A stretch of 64,000 nt of DNA from CAMLFJ01 sp040902305 (GCA_040902305.1 JBBDXN010000142.1:10772-74771); one strand, 5' to 3'. Shown: positions 1 through 9,598, counted from the first letter of the stretch. The notes: generated from the letters alone by a model not told the origin. Made by a program: numbers and translations.

Positions 1-1113
1 GAGCTGGAGCCGCCGCTGCGGCACTACGACTTCACCGTCCTCGACGGCCCCGGCTATCCCCTCGTCGACGTGCTCAAGCATGGCACTCACGTCGCGGCCA
101 TCATCGGGGGCGCCCGCGAGGCGGACCGCGACGGTCCGATCGAGGCGGAGACGCGGTTCCGCGACGAGGCGGACACCCTGCAGACGCGCGCGGTGAAGGT
201 GAGCCGGATCTCGGGGATGGCGCCCCGGTGCAAGCTGGTGAGCCTCAAGGTGCTCGACGACAAGGGCCACGGGGCGGTGAGCAACCTGATCGCGGCGATC
301 GAGACGATCCAGGAGATCAACGGGTACGGGCGCCGGATTCGCATCCACGGCGTGAACCTGAGCGTGGGGTATGACTTCGAGCCCGAATGGTTCGCGTGTG
401 GGCAGAGCCCGTTGTGCGTGGAGGTGGACCGCCTGGTGCGCAGCGGCGTGGTGGTGGTGGTCGCCGCGGGAAATACCGGGTACGGGTGGAACCAGTCGAC
501 CTTCCGCGGGGCCGTGGCGGCCGGGATGGATCTGACCATCAACGACCCCGGCAACGCCGAGCTGGCGATCACGGTCGGCTCCACTCACCGCGAGATGCCC
601 CACATGTTCGGGGTGTCCTATTTCTCCTCGAAGGGGCCGACCGGAGACGGCCGGCGCAAGCCGGACCTGGTGGCGCCGGGGGAGAAGATCATCTCGGCGG
701 CCAGCTGCGGCGAGGCGGCCCGAGCCGCGCAGCCGAGCGCCCCACCGCCCCCGCCCGTGGTCCAGGTGCAATCGGCGGAGCTGGCGGCGTCGGTCCTTGC
801 GGTGGGCACCCCGTCGGTCAGGGTCGGCGCCGCCAAGACCGGCGCGGAAGCGGCGGCTCCTGAGGCCGCCACGCCGGCGCGCGGACCGGCGGCGCCCCCG
901 GCGGCCCGGTACCGCGAAGACAGCGGGACGAGCATGGCCGCCCCGCACGTGTCCGGCGCCATCGCGGCCTTTCTTTCCATCCGCCGCGAGTTCATCGGGC
1001 AGCCGGAGGCGGTGAAGCGAATCTTCCTCGACACCGCGACGGATCTCAAGCGAGATTCCAATTTTCAGGGACGGGGGATGGTCGATCTGATGCGGGCCAT
1101 TCAGTCCGTATGA
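1..1113 (+). CDS. Subtilisin-like serine protease (S8), 5' end outside window
   Basis: The reading frame is open from the first base, so the N-terminal part, including the catalytic Asp, lies outside the window. Visible are the catalytic His in KHGTHVAA (codon 79-81), the oxyanion Asn in AAGNTGYG (codon 472-474) and the nucleophile Ser in GTSMAAPHVSG (codon 931-933). These are the His, Asn and Ser blocks of peptidase family S8. A Pro/Ala-rich low-complexity insert (about 720-900) lies just before the Ser block. It ends 13 nt before the next gene, so the two are probably co-transcribed. The substrate cannot be read from sequence. Confidence 0.9.
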   Translation, partial: ELEPPLRHYDFTVLDGPGYPLVDVLKHGTHVAAIIGGAREADRDGPIEAETRFRDEADTLQTRAVKVSRISGMAPRCKLVSLKVLDDKGHGAVSNLIAAIETIQEINGYGRRIRIHGVNLSVGYDFEPEWFACGQSPLCVEVDRLVRSGVVVVVAAGNTGYGWNQSTFRGAVAAGMDLTINDPGNAELAITVGSTHREMPHMFGVSYFSSKGPTGDGRRKPDLVAPGEKIISAASCGEAARAAQPSAPPPPPVVQVQSAELAASVLAVGTPSVRVGAAKTGAEAAAPEAATPARGPAAPPAARYREDSGTSMAAPHVSGAIAAFLSIRREFIGQPEAVKRIFLDTATDLKRDSNFQGRGMVDLMRAIQSV

Positions 1114-1126
1114 GGCGGAGCTGGAC

Positions 1127-2524
1127 ATGAAGACACTGCACGGGTTCCCCTGCTTCGAGATCGAGTTCGACATCGACGGGCGGCTCGTCGATGCGAAGCA
1201 GGCGAGCGAGACGACCGCCTTCATCACGTCGCCCGCGGCGGGCGTCACGGACGCGATCGCGATCTCCCATGGGTGGAACAACAACATGGACGAGGCGCGA
1301 CGCCTCTATGCCGACTTCTTCGCGAACTTCAGGGCGCGGCTCGACAAGGGGGCGATCATGGCCCCCGCGTCGCGAACCTTCGCGGTCGTGGCGGTGCTGT
1401 GGCCGTCGAAGAAGTTCGAGGATGCGGACCTGATTCCCGGCGGAGCCGCGAGCCTCGGACCCCCCGGCGTGGCGGGCGGCGTGGGAGGCGGGGCGGCCGC
1501 GGCCGGACCGGGTGGCCCGCCGGGCCCGAGCGACGAGCAGCTCCGGACACTGGTCGATGACCTCAAGGCGTATCTCCGGTCGCCGGCGGCGGCCGCGAAG
1601 CTGGACCAGGCGAAGGCGCTCCTTCCGAATCTCCAGAATAGCCCCGCCGACCAGGCGAAGTTCGTGGAGCTGGTCCGATCGAGCGTCGGGGCGCACGCCG
1701 CCAGCGCGGATGACGCCTCCGACCTGTTCTTCTCTCGTCCGGCGAAGGACGTGATGGCGGAGCTGTCCAAGCCACTCTTCACGACGCCGGCGCCGGGCGG
1801 CGGCGGAGGCGCCGCGGGCGGCGTGGCCGGGGGCGTGGCGGGAGGTGCGGCGGGGTTCGCCGACTTCCTGGGCGGGATCAAGAACGGGGCGAAGAACGTC
1901 CTCAACTTCACGACGTACTACGCCATGAAGGCCCGCGCGGGGACGGTGGGGACCAATGGCCTCAACCGCGTACTGCGGGACCTGAAGGCGGGCAAGCCGG
2001 CGCTCAAGATTCATCTGGTGGGGCACAGCTTCGGCGGGCGCCTGGTGACCGCGGCCGCGGACGGCCCCGACAATCAGCCGGCCGTGCCGGTGAGCTCCCT
2101 CGCGCTGCTCCAGGCCGCGTTCTCGCACAACGGCTTTGCGAGCAAGTTCGACACGAAGACCGACGGGCTCTTCCGGAAGGTGGTGACGGAAGGCAAGGTC
2201 ACCGGCCCGATCATCGTGACGCACACGCGCAATGACCGGGCGGTGGGGCTCGCGTATCCCCTCGCCTCGCGCCTGGCCTCTCAGAAGGCGTCGGCGCTCG
2301 GAGACGAAAACGACACGTATGGCGGCATCGGCCGGAACGGGGCGCTGGCAAAGTTCACGCCGGAGGCGACCACTGGGCAGCTCCTCGCGGTGGACACCGC
2401 GTACCAGTTCGCCGCGGGCAAGCGGATCCACAACCTGCTGGCGGACCAGTTCATCGCCGACCACAGCGACGTCGCGCGGGCGGAGGTGGCGCAGGCGGTC
2501 CTCTCGGCGATCGCGACGACGTAG
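1127..2524 (+). CDS. Alpha/beta-hydrolase-like protein, 465 aa
   Basis: The protein has a serine-hydrolase nucleophile elbow, GHSFGG, with Ser at about residue 301. Near the N-terminus the run SHGWNNN looks like the oxyanion-side HG motif of alpha/beta hydrolases. Two Gly/Ala/Pro-rich linkers (about residues 105-130 and 222-245) split the fold, and there is no signal peptide. It follows the subtilase gene by 13 nt, so the two may work together or be co-regulated. The family assignment rests on the motif only; substrate is unknown. Confidence 0.7.
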   Translation: MKTLHGFPCFEIEFDIDGRLVDAKQASETTAFITSPAAGVTDAIAISHGWNNNMDEARRLYADFFANFRARLDKGAIMAPASRTFAVVAVLWPSKKFEDADLIPGGAASLGPPGVAGGVGGGAAAAGPGGPPGPSDEQLRTLVDDLKAYLRSPAAAAKLDQAKALLPNLQNSPADQAKFVELVRSSVGAHAASADDASDLFFSRPAKDVMAELSKPLFTTPAPGGGGGAAGGVAGGVAGGAAGFADFLGGIKNGAKNVLNFTTYYAMKARAGTVGTNGLNRVLRDLKAGKPALKIHLVGHSFGGRLVTAAADGPDNQPAVPVSSLALLQAAFSHNGFASKFDTKTDGLFRKVVTEGKVTGPIIVTHTRNDRAVGLAYPLASRLASQKASALGDENDTYGGIGRNGALAKFTPEATTGQLLAVDTAYQFAAGKRIHNLLADQFIADHSDVARAEVAQAVLSAIATT

Positions 2525-2947
2525 GGCCTCACCGACCCCAGAGCCGCCGGGAACCCACAGTCGGCGCCGGCGACGACGTTCTCGCGCCCGACCACGCCGG
2601 CGAACCGCACGATCCGCTCGGCCACCAGTTCCGGGTGCTCGCTACGACTCTCAGCGCCGGGTGCTCTACGTGACCGAGTTCGGCTCCGCGCTCAAGCCGA
2701 TGGGGTTGCTCGTGGTGGTGCCGGATCTCGTCCACAGCGAGCTGCGGCTGGTGCGCCTCGCCAGGTGGCGCGCTCCGCCGGCTCCCAAGATCGACGCTCG
2801 CGATTGGAACGTCCGTTTCCGTCGCGGCCCACTTGACAGGCGGCCGCGGGCGCGTCTACACTCTGGCTCCACCTTGCACCTCCAGGTATCGGAGACGGAG
2901 ACAACGCCCCGCCTCCTTCGGGTCCTCCCGGACCCCAGGATGCCTGC
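2525..2947. other. Intergenic stretch with a MetE-like remnant
   Basis: No intact gene is supported here. On the minus strand, about 2535-2625 encodes a peptide with RFAGVVGRENVVAGADCGF. This matches the end of cobalamin-independent methionine-synthase-like methyltransferases, which usually read GRENVIAGTDCGF. It has no upstream or downstream continuation and looks like a fragment of a lost gene. Confidence 0.5.
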
Positions 2948-3382
2948 ATGAAGCCGACCGGCGGCACCCATGAAAGTCTTGCGCGGGAACAGGAAGTCAT
3001 AGGGTCATCCGACCGCTCGTTCGGTCTTACGTTCACGGGGTTCTTCCTCCTGGTCGGGTTGTGGCCCCTCGCGCGCGGCGGGCCCGTACGAGCCTGGGCA
3101 TTCGGTGTCTCCGCGCTGTTTCTCGTGGCGGCGCTGGTGCGTCCCGGGCTGCTCGCACCGTTGAACCGGCTGTGGCTGCGAGTGGGGCTGGTCCTGCACC
3201 GCGTGGTCAATCCGCTGGTCATGGGCGTGATGTTCTACGGGGTGATCACGCCCTTTGGCCTGGCGATGCGAGCGGCCGGGCGGGACCCTCTCCGGAAGCG
3301 CTTCGACCCGCTGGCCCAGAGCTACTGGATCGAGCGACGGCCGCCCGGACCGACACCGGAAACGATGAGCAACCAGTTCTAG
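2948..3382 (+). CDS. SxtJ-like membrane protein, 144 aa
   Basis: A small protein with about three hydrophobic segments (residues 25-42, 48-68 and 88-108). Its length and its place directly before a DUF5989-like peptide and a carbamoyltransferase are those of the SxtJ family. That trio recurs in carbamoylated natural-product and surface-glycan loci. The biochemical role is unknown; a scaffold or membrane partner of the carbamoyltransferase is inference. Confidence 0.7.
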   Translation: MKPTGGTHESLAREQEVIGSSDRSFGLTFTGFFLLVGLWPLARGGPVRAWAFGVSALFLVAALVRPGLLAPLNRLWLRVGLVLHRVVNPLVMGVMFYGVITPFGLAMRAAGRDPLRKRFDPLAQSYWIERRPPGPTPETMSNQF

Positions 3383-3392
3383 GGAGATGGGT

Positions 3393-3545
3393 ATGGTCGC
3401 CTTTGTCAGAGAGCTCTGGACCTTCATGCGAGTGAGGAGGAAGCTCTGGCTCCTGCCGATCCTCCTGATGCTCGCCTTCTTCGGCGGGCTGATCGTCCTC
3501 ACGCAGGGTAGCGCGGTCGCTCCGTTCATCTACACCCTGTTCTAA
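3393..3545 (+). CDS. DUF5989-type small membrane protein, 50 aa
   Basis: The 50-residue ORF begins MVAFVRELWTFMRVRRKLW and continues into one transmembrane helix (LPILLMLAFFGGLIVL). AGGGAG precedes the ATG at 3393; the ATG at 3387 is too close to that ribosome site. Size, the basic-aromatic N-terminus and its position between SxtJ-like and carbamoyltransferase genes fit DUF5989. It ends 10 nt before the carbamoyltransferase start, so it is in the same operon. Confidence 0.75.
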   Translation: MVAFVRELWTFMRVRRKLWLLPILLMLAFFGGLIVLTQGSAVAPFIYTLF

Positions 3546-3555
3546 GCGGCTCCCC

Positions 3556-5391
3556 GTGCGGATCCTCGGAATCTCGGCCTTCTATCACGACAGCGCCGCC
3601 GCGCTGGTGGAGGACGGCCGCATCCTGGCCGCGGCCCAGGAGGAGCGCTTCACCCGCAAGAAGCACGACGCCCGCTTCCCGCGACGGGCCATCGCCGCCT
3701 GCCTCGCTCAAGCCGGCGTCGGCCTGGATCAAGTCGACTACGTGGCCTTCTACGACAAGCCGTTCCTGAAGTTCGAGCGGCTGCTCGAGACGTACCTTGC
3801 CTTCGCGCCCCGAGGCTTTCGGTCCTTCAGCATGGCCCTTCCGGTCTGGCTCAAGGAGAAGCTCTTCCAGAAGAGCCTGCTCCGGAGCGAGCTCCGGCGG
3901 CTCGACCCGGCCTTCGAGGCGGAGAAGCGGCTACTCTTTGCCGAACACCACCAGAGCCATGCCGCGAGCGCCTTCTTCGCATCGCCGTTCGCGGAGGCCG
4001 CGGTCCTCACGATGGACGGCGTGGGCGAGTGGGCGACGACCTCCGTCGGGATGGGGCGGGCCAACCGCCTGGAGATGATCAAGGAGATACACTTCCCCCA
4101 CTCCCTCGGGCTGCTCTACTCCGCTTTCACGTACTACACCGGCTTCAAGGTCAACTCGGGCGAGTACAAGCTCATGGGGTTGGCGCCGTACGGTGACCCA
4201 CGCTACGCGAAGTTGATCCTCGATCACCTCATCGACGTGAAGGCCGACGGCTCGTTCCGGCTGAACCTGGACTATTTCGACTACTGCACCGGCCTGCGCA
4301 TGACCGGCGAGAGCTTTCACCGGCTCTTCGGCGGCCCGCCGCGAGGCCCCGACGACCGGCTCACGCAGCATCACATGGACCTGGCCGCGTCCATCCAGGC
4401 CGTGACCGAGGAGGTGGTGGTGCGGCTGACCCGCAGCATCGCGGCCGAGACCGGCGCCGAGAATCTGTGCCTGGCGGGCGGGGTGGCGCTCAACTGCGTG
4501 GCCAACGGCAAGGTGCTGCGGGATGGACGGTTCAAGGGGCTGTGGATGCAGCCGGCGGCCGGCGATGCCGGCGGGGCGCTCGGCGCCGCGCTCTGCGCGT
4601 ACCATCTGTTCAAGGGACAGCCGCGGAGTCTCCCGGTGTCGGGCGACGCGATGTCGGGAGCGTACCTGGGGCCGTCGTTCACCCAGGCCGAGATCGAGGA
4701 GCAGCTGGGTCGCGCCGGCGCGCGGTTCAGCGTGCTGGACGACGACGACCTGATCGCGAAGACCGCCGAGGCCTTGATCGACGGGAAGGCGGTGGGCTGG
4801 TTTCAGGGCCGCATGGAGTTCGGGCCCCGCGCCCTGGGCGCGCGCTCGATCCTGGGTGATGCGCGCTCGCCGAGCATGCAGTCGGTGCTGAATCTCAAGG
4901 TGAAGTATCGGGAGTCGTTCCGCCCCTTCGCGCCGTCGGTGCTCAGCGAGGACGCGGCGGAGTGGTTCGATCTGGCCGGTGACAGCCCGTACATGCTGCT
5001 GGTCGCCGACGTCGCGAAGCATCTCCGGCGCGAGATGACGGCGGAAGAGCAGGCCCGGTTCGGAATCGAGAAGCTCAACGTCCCCCGTTCGGACATCCCG
5101 GCGGTGACTCACGTCGACTACTCGGCTCGCATCCAGACCGTGCACCGGGACACCAACCCCCGGTATCACGCCCTCCTCAGCCGCTTCAAGGAGCGCACCG
5201 GATGTCCGGTCATCGTCAACACGAGCTTCAACGTTCGCGGGGAGCCCATCGTGGGCACCCCGGCGGACGCCTTCCGCTGTTTCATGGGCACCGAGATCGA
5301 GGTTCTGGCGATCGGCAACTGCTTCCTGCTCAAGGCAGACCAGGACCTCGCTCTCAAGCAGGACTACAAGAGCGCGTTCGAGCTCGATTGA
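3556..5391 (+). CDS. Carbamoyltransferase, NodU/CmcH/TobZ family, 611 aa
   Basis: It starts at GTG with MRILGISAFYHDSAAALV, the hallmark N-terminus of the Kae1/YgjD-like carbamoyladenylate-forming domain. An EERFTRKKHD segment follows, then a metal-site HxxxH in EHHQSHAASAF. The C-terminal carbamoyltransferase domain carries GRMEFGPRALGARSIL and VNTSFNVRGEPIV. Length is normal for the family. It would transfer carbamoyl from carbamoyl phosphate, via carbamoyl-AMP, to a hydroxyl on an unknown acceptor, most likely a glycan or secondary metabolite. The next ORF begins 3 nt after its stop. Confidence 0.92.
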   Translation: MRILGISAFYHDSAAALVEDGRILAAAQEERFTRKKHDARFPRRAIAACLAQAGVGLDQVDYVAFYDKPFLKFERLLETYLAFAPRGFRSFSMALPVWLKEKLFQKSLLRSELRRLDPAFEAEKRLLFAEHHQSHAASAFFASPFAEAAVLTMDGVGEWATTSVGMGRANRLEMIKEIHFPHSLGLLYSAFTYYTGFKVNSGEYKLMGLAPYGDPRYAKLILDHLIDVKADGSFRLNLDYFDYCTGLRMTGESFHRLFGGPPRGPDDRLTQHHMDLAASIQAVTEEVVVRLTRSIAAETGAENLCLAGGVALNCVANGKVLRDGRFKGLWMQPAAGDAGGALGAALCAYHLFKGQPRSLPVSGDAMSGAYLGPSFTQAEIEEQLGRAGARFSVLDDDDLIAKTAEALIDGKAVGWFQGRMEFGPRALGARSILGDARSPSMQSVLNLKVKYRESFRPFAPSVLSEDAAEWFDLAGDSPYMLLVADVAKHLRREMTAEEQARFGIEKLNVPRSDIPAVTHVDYSARIQTVHRDTNPRYHALLSRFKERTGCPVIVNTSFNVRGEPIVGTPADAFRCFMGTEIEVLAIGNCFLLKADQDLALKQDYKSAFELD

Positions 5392-5394
5392 GCG

Positions 5395-6570
5395 GTGAGC
5401 CAGAGCCCGCTGTCGCGGACCAAGATCGTCGTATTCAGCCTCGCTCCCTTGCTCGTTCTGCTCTGCGTCCTGGAGGTCACGGGTCGCATCGTCTACCCAT
5501 TCGACCCGGATAGCCGCGCCCGGATACAGACCGAGCGGGACCCCCGCGCGAAGCTGTCGTACCTGGGCTCTCCCCAGGTGAGCGCGGAGAGCATCATCGA
5601 GGACATCTATCGATTCGACCACCGATACCTGCCCTTCCTCGGCTGGATCGGAGCGCCGAACACCGACCTGCCTACCCTCAAGGCGAACGAGCTCGGGTTC
5701 CGCGACCGACCGGTCGAGCCCCGCAAGCCGAACGAGCTCCGGATTCTCCTGCTCGGCGGCTCGACCGCGTGGGGTTTCGGGGCTTCGTCGACGGAGGCGA
5801 CGGTGGCGGGCGTTCTCGAGCGCCTGCTGAACGACGCCACCGCGAAGAGCTCCCATCGGGTGATGAGCGGGGCGTTCACCGGGTGGAGCTCGAGGCAGGA
5901 GCGGGTCGTGTTGCTGGAGTTCTTCGGCATCTTCCAGCCGGACCTCGTCATCGCGCTGACCGGCTACAACGACCTGGTGACGATGGCCAGGTTTGGGGCC
6001 GGTAAGTTCTTGCAGCGGCCCGAGTCGGTCGAGCTGGCGAACGCGGTCGAGGCGAACTTGCGGCCCATGGACACCTTCCAGGCCATCAGGAAGGTCGTGG
6101 GAACGCTCGGGGTCTGGCGCCTCGTCGTCTACTTGCGCGAGCGGTTGACGGCGCGGGCGTCGTCCGGCCGGCGAGTGGCGTACGAGCGGACGGTGGCCGA
6201 GCGAGAAATGGCCCGGATTGCCGATCTCTACTCCGCGATGGCCGAATTCCTCGACCGCCGCGGCGGTCGCCTGATGGTGGCGCTCCAGCCGGAGCTCTAC
6301 ACGACGGGCAAGGCCCTGACCCGCGAGGAGATGGAGGTCCGGCAGCGCTATGTCTCGCGATTCAAGGACATCGAGCCGGTCTTTCGACGCTACCGCGCGG
6401 ACCTCCTCCGCGCCCTCCTCGAGTCGCGGACGCGAGGGTTCTCGGTCATGGACCTGCAGACCGTCTTCGATGGCCACACCCGGCCGGTCTTCCTCGACGA
6501 CTGCCACCTCAACGACGAGGGCTACCGAACCATCGCGCGAGCCCTGAAGGCCGGGATCGGAATTCGCTGA
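5395..6570 (+). CDS. SGNH/GDSL-family hydrolase, membrane-anchored, 391 aa
   Basis: GTG start 3 nt after the carbamoyltransferase stop. A single N-terminal transmembrane segment (about residues 9-30) is followed by the SGNH fold. Block I is LLLGGSTAWGFG, with the nucleophile Ser; a GYNDL run is the Asn block; the C-terminal DDCHLNDEGY gives the Asp-x-x-His pair. The predicted topology places the enzyme outside the membrane. With the carbamoyltransferase upstream, it may edit acyl or carbamoyl groups on an exported glycan; this is inference. Confidence 0.85.
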   Translation: MSQSPLSRTKIVVFSLAPLLVLLCVLEVTGRIVYPFDPDSRARIQTERDPRAKLSYLGSPQVSAESIIEDIYRFDHRYLPFLGWIGAPNTDLPTLKANELGFRDRPVEPRKPNELRILLLGGSTAWGFGASSTEATVAGVLERLLNDATAKSSHRVMSGAFTGWSSRQERVVLLEFFGIFQPDLVIALTGYNDLVTMARFGAGKFLQRPESVELANAVEANLRPMDTFQAIRKVVGTLGVWRLVVYLRERLTARASSGRRVAYERTVAEREMARIADLYSAMAEFLDRRGGRLMVALQPELYTTGKALTREEMEVRQRYVSRFKDIEPVFRRYRADLLRALLESRTRGFSVMDLQTVFDGHTRPVFLDDCHLNDEGYRTIARALKAGIGIR

Positions 6571-6704
6571 TCCCGCTTCCCTCGGCCGCCGCTGCCTGGG
6601 CGCTCACGGTACCCCTGCACTTGCCCGGATCGATCTGATAGAATGCCCCACCACGGCCGCCTGAGGGAGAGGGCAGAGCGGGCCTCCGGACAGATCGGGG
6701 GATC

Positions 6705-6836
6705 GTGCTGCGCGGGCTAGCCGTCCTCATCCGAATCATCCAGCGGACCCAGCCGTGCCCGTCGTGCGGGCGGCCCATTCCCAAGGGCTCCGTCAAGTGC
6801 CCCCACTGTGCGGCGTGGCTGCCACCTCCGCGATGA
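6705..6836 (+). CDS. Short zinc-ribbon protein, 43 aa
   Basis: GTG start. The peptide has two CxxC knuckles, CPSCGRPIPKG and CPHCAAW, a typical zinc ribbon. Its TGA stop overlaps the ATG of the next gene (ATGA), which implies translational coupling. Function unknown. Confidence 0.6.
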   Translation: MLRGLAVLIRIIQRTQPCPSCGRPIPKGSVKCPHCAAWLPPPR

Positions 6837-7111
6837 CAACATTGGCCCTCTTCGCGGTTGCCGCGCTCACGTTCAGCATCCTCGCCGGCGTGATCGAGGG
6901 GTTCTCGGCGCGACGCGTCCGGCGCCGGCTTCAGCGAAAGGCCTCGCCGGTGCTCCATCCGCTGACGCATCACGGGCTCCGGAGCGTCCGGCATCCACGC
7001 GCCTGGCGCGCGCTCCATCACGTCGGGTTGTTCTTCGGATTCTTGCTCGTCACGTACGCCGGCCTCCTGTTCCTGCGAGCTCTGCACAGCGTCGTCGCCG
7101 ATTGGTTCTAG
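6833..7111 (+). CDS. Small two-helix membrane protein, 92 aa
   Basis: The start overlaps the zinc-ribbon stop. Hydrophobic segments lie near residues 3-20 and 62-82, separated by an Arg/His-rich cytoplasmic-type loop (RRVRRRLQRK). No family is recognised. The coupling suggests it acts with the preceding zinc ribbon. Confidence 0.6.
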   Translation: MTTLALFAVAALTFSILAGVIEGFSARRVRRRLQRKASPVLHPLTHHGLRSVRHPRAWRALHHVGLFFGFLLVTYAGLLFLRALHSVVADWF

Positions 7112-7174
7112 CGGAGCCTGGAGGCACCGCCCGCTACGGGTGCGGGTGGGTGCTCACCCGGCCGCGAAATGAAA

Positions 7175-7756
7175 TCAGCGAAGGACGTCTTGGGTGGAGG
7201 TGAGGAGAACGCACGTGCAGCCGGTCTCGCTCCAGACACGCTGATCGGCGCTGCCGGCCTCTGCCCGGTTGTAGTCCCCGGGATAGAGTTTCTTGTCGTC
7301 GATCATCAGCTCGCCGTGAAGCAGATACAACTCCTCGACTCCCGCATGGCGGTGAGGCGGATACGCGGCGCCCGGCGCGAGTCGGACCAGCATGCTTACG
7401 CGATCCTTCTCCGTGTCCGTCGCGAGCAGCTTGCAAGAGATGCCCGGCGCCGCTTCCTCCCATTCCGGTTCAGCCCGTCCTTGTGGCGCCGGCACCACCG
7501 GCTCTTGGCCCGTCTCCGCGGCGATTCGCCGCGCAAGGCGTTCCCACAGAGATGCAGCTGGGCGCAGCACATCGGTTGGCCACGAGACGAAGGCGCCGAT
7601 GATCGGACGAAGCGCCTCCATTTCCTGCTGGCAATCCCCACACGCGGAGATATGAGCCTCCACGACCGGGATTTCGCTCGACGGAAGAGCCTGCAGGGCG
7701 TACAAGGACACCCATTCCCGGTAGTCGCGATCGTGGGTGTCCGATCCGGAGCTCAT
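7175..7756 (-). CDS. ChrR-like anti-sigma factor with cupin domain, 193 aa
   Basis: The N-terminal half has a zinc-binding anti-sigma signature, with EAHISACGDC giving HxxxCxxC. The C-terminal half is a cupin: HRHAGVEELYLLHGE is the metal-binding His block. This is the two-domain layout of ChrR, which holds an ECF sigma until an oxidant such as singlet oxygen or a hydroperoxide acts. Its ATG overlaps the stop of the sigma gene (ATGA). G+C and codon choice are lower than in most neighbours, a possible transfer sign. Confidence 0.88.
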   Translation of the reverse strand: MSSGSDTHDRDYREWVSLYALQALPSSEIPVVEAHISACGDCQQEMEALRPIIGAFVSWPTDVLRPAASLWERLARRIAAETGQEPVVPAPQGRAEPEWEEAAPGISCKLLATDTEKDRVSMLVRLAPGAAYPPHRHAGVEELYLLHGELMIDDKKLYPGDYNRAEAGSADQRVWSETGCTCVLLTSTQDVLR

Positions 7757-8424
7757 AGACCCTTCAATGTTCCGGCGAGCGCCTGTCGCAGTTTCCCCAA
7801 TCCCGAACGGATTCGTGTCTTCACGGTTCCGAGGGGTTGTTTCAATGTGGCCGCCGCCTCGCCATACGTCAGTTCGGAGAAAAATGCGGTTTCGATGGCC
7901 TGTCGCTCTTCCGGGGTCAGCACCCGCAAGGCATGTCGCAAGAGACGGCCCTGCTCTGTGAGGTCGAAGACCTCTTGTGGGCCACTCGGAGCCGTCGGTG
8001 TAAGTGGGCTGTCCGCATGATTGTTGACGCGTTTCTTCCGCTGGTCGAACCGCACCCGGTCAATCGCTCTGGAGCGCGCCTGATTCATGATCCATCCGAC
8101 AACGGAACCGCCCGCAGGATCGTATGCCGACGATCGTCGCCACACATCGTGGAACACATCGACCGTCAATTCTTCAGCGGTCTCCCGATTGTTGGTGATT
8201 CGCATGATCAAGGTGAATACGATCCGATATGTCTGCTTGTAGAGGGCCTGCAGCGCCAACTGGTCGCCTCGGGCGATAGACTGGACGAGTCCGACCCACT
8301 CCTGCTCGGATACCGGCGCCTTCGTCTTGTTGGCATAGAGCAGATCGCCCAGTGTTGGCTCGCGCTTACGCGGGTCATGGTTTGGAGGTCGTGCCGCACC
8401 CATCGCGGAAAATGATGCCGTCAT
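7753..8424 (-). CDS. ECF RNA polymerase sigma factor, 223 aa
   Basis: Region 2 is seen in RETAEELTVDVFHDVWRRSS and region 4 in LTYGEAAATLKQPLGTVKTR, a helix-turn-helix for -35 binding. About 45 extra residues precede region 2. It is translationally coupled to the ChrR-like anti-sigma gene downstream, so it probably responds to the same oxidative signal. Its promoter was not identified. Confidence 0.9.
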   Translation of the reverse strand: MTASFSAMGAARPPNHDPRKREPTLGDLLYANKTKAPVSEQEWVGLVQSIARGDQLALQALYKQTYRIVFTLIMRITNNRETAEELTVDVFHDVWRRSSAYDPAGGSVVGWIMNQARSRAIDRVRFDQRKKRVNNHADSPLTPTAPSGPQEVFDLTEQGRLLRHALRVLTPEERQAIETAFFSELTYGEAAATLKQPLGTVKTRIRSGLGKLRQALAGTLKGL

Positions 8425-8483
8425 TGACCCTTTCCGTCAAGATCCGGCGGCCCACGGGCAGGTTCTCAATTGACCCCCAGGGT

Positions 8484-8792
8484 TCAGCCACTGGCCATCC
8501 CGTTGGTCGCTGGAGGCGCCCCGGAAACCAGCTGATCGAGATTGAAGCGTTCGAGCTCCCAAGCCGCGAAGCAGCGGATGTGGACATGGTACGTGTTGAG
8601 GCCAGGATCATCGCCGTCCCGGGCGAACTCAATCTCGAATTCAAGCTCGTCGCGCTTCACGCGCTCATTACAAATCATGCAGTTAGCGCCGACGCCGGGC
8701 CCGCCCCACATGCGGTCTGGGTGGCCGTTGGGTACCGTCCCACTCTGGATCCCTGCGCGGGCTTTCTCCCGTAGAGTGCTCTCGTCGTTCAT
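8484..8792 (-). CDS. Conserved-type hypothetical protein, 102 aa
   Basis: Contains CMICNERV and HVHIRCFAAWELER; the cysteines and histidines could form one metal site. It has no signal peptide. It lies upstream of the ECF sigma gene in the same orientation, 59 nt away. Function is not recognised. Confidence 0.6.
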   Translation of the reverse strand: MNDESTLREKARAGIQSGTVPNGHPDRMWGGPGVGANCMICNERVKRDELEFEIEFARDGDDPGLNTYHVHIRCFAAWELERFNLDQLVSGAPPATNGMASG

Positions 8793-9070
8793 CTAGCCCC
8801 GTCCCCCGACAACCCCCCAAACGCGCGCGAGGCCATCGGGTCCGTCTATCGTCGACACACCGCGATCTGTCATCACTCATAAGAACGTCAAACACGTCCG
8901 GATGGATTTGCGGACGACGTCAGCGTGGCCTTTGAGAGCCGCCGACCCGCCCTTGAACTTCCAGTTGATCTACTCCCTCGCAGGCTTTCGCGGCGGCCCT
9001 GAGACTCGCAGGGGCATGAGGGAGACGGGTCACCTGGCCCCGCGTCTAACCTGCATCCAGGAGGTTGCAC

Positions 9071-9532
9071 ATGAGCCCAACCAGCACGGACCGCATCGAG
9101 AGGCAGATCCTGCTGCGCGCGCCGCGACGCCGGGTGTGGCGCGCCCTCACCGACTCCGGGGAGTTCGGCACATGGTTCGGCGTCACGGTGGAGGGCACCT
9201 TTACGCTGGGTGCCCACGTGCGCGGGGCGATCACCCACCCGGGCTACGAGCACGTGGTGTTCGACATCACCATCGAGCGGATGGAGCCCGAGCGGCTGTT
9301 CTCCTGGCGCTGGCACCCGCACGCCGTGCAGCCCGGCGTCGACTATTCTGCCGAGCCCACCACACTCGTGGCCTTTGAGCTCGCGGACGCTCCCGGCGGC
9401 ACCATGCTCACGGCAGTAGAGTCCGGGTTCGATCAGGTCCCTCTGGCGCGCGGGCCCAGGCGTATCGAATGAACGGGGAGGGCTGGACGTTCCAGATGCA
9501 GGCGATCGAGAAGTATGTCGCGACGGCGGGCT
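9071..9532 (+). pseudogene. SRPBCC/AHA1-like protein, frameshifted near the C-terminus
   Basis: The frame from 9071 encodes an SRPBCC (START/AHA1) domain: ERQILLRAPRRRVWRAL at the start and TMLTAVESGFDQVPL near the end. It then stops at 9472. The expected tail (AQAYRMNGEGW through the TAG at 9530-9532) continues in another frame, so an indel lies near 9440-9455. An ArsR gene follows, the usual partner of this family, and it is also frameshifted. Either assembly error beside the N-gap or true decay explains this. Confidence 0.75.
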
Positions 9533-9588
9533 AGGGAACTCGAAGGGGGGCTGCGCCCCCGCGCCCGCGAAACCCCCGGCGCAACCCC

Positions 9589-9598
9589 NNNNNNNNNN
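9589..9598. other. Scaffold gap (10 N)
   Basis: Ten N residues follow a C-rich stretch. True distance is unknown. Confidence 0.98.

Noticed and set aside
3931..6507. 858-codon open frame on the minus strand
   Set aside because: It lies antisense to the carbamoyltransferase and SGNH genes, is rich in Arg/His/Glu typical of high-GC shadow frames and has no recognisable domain.
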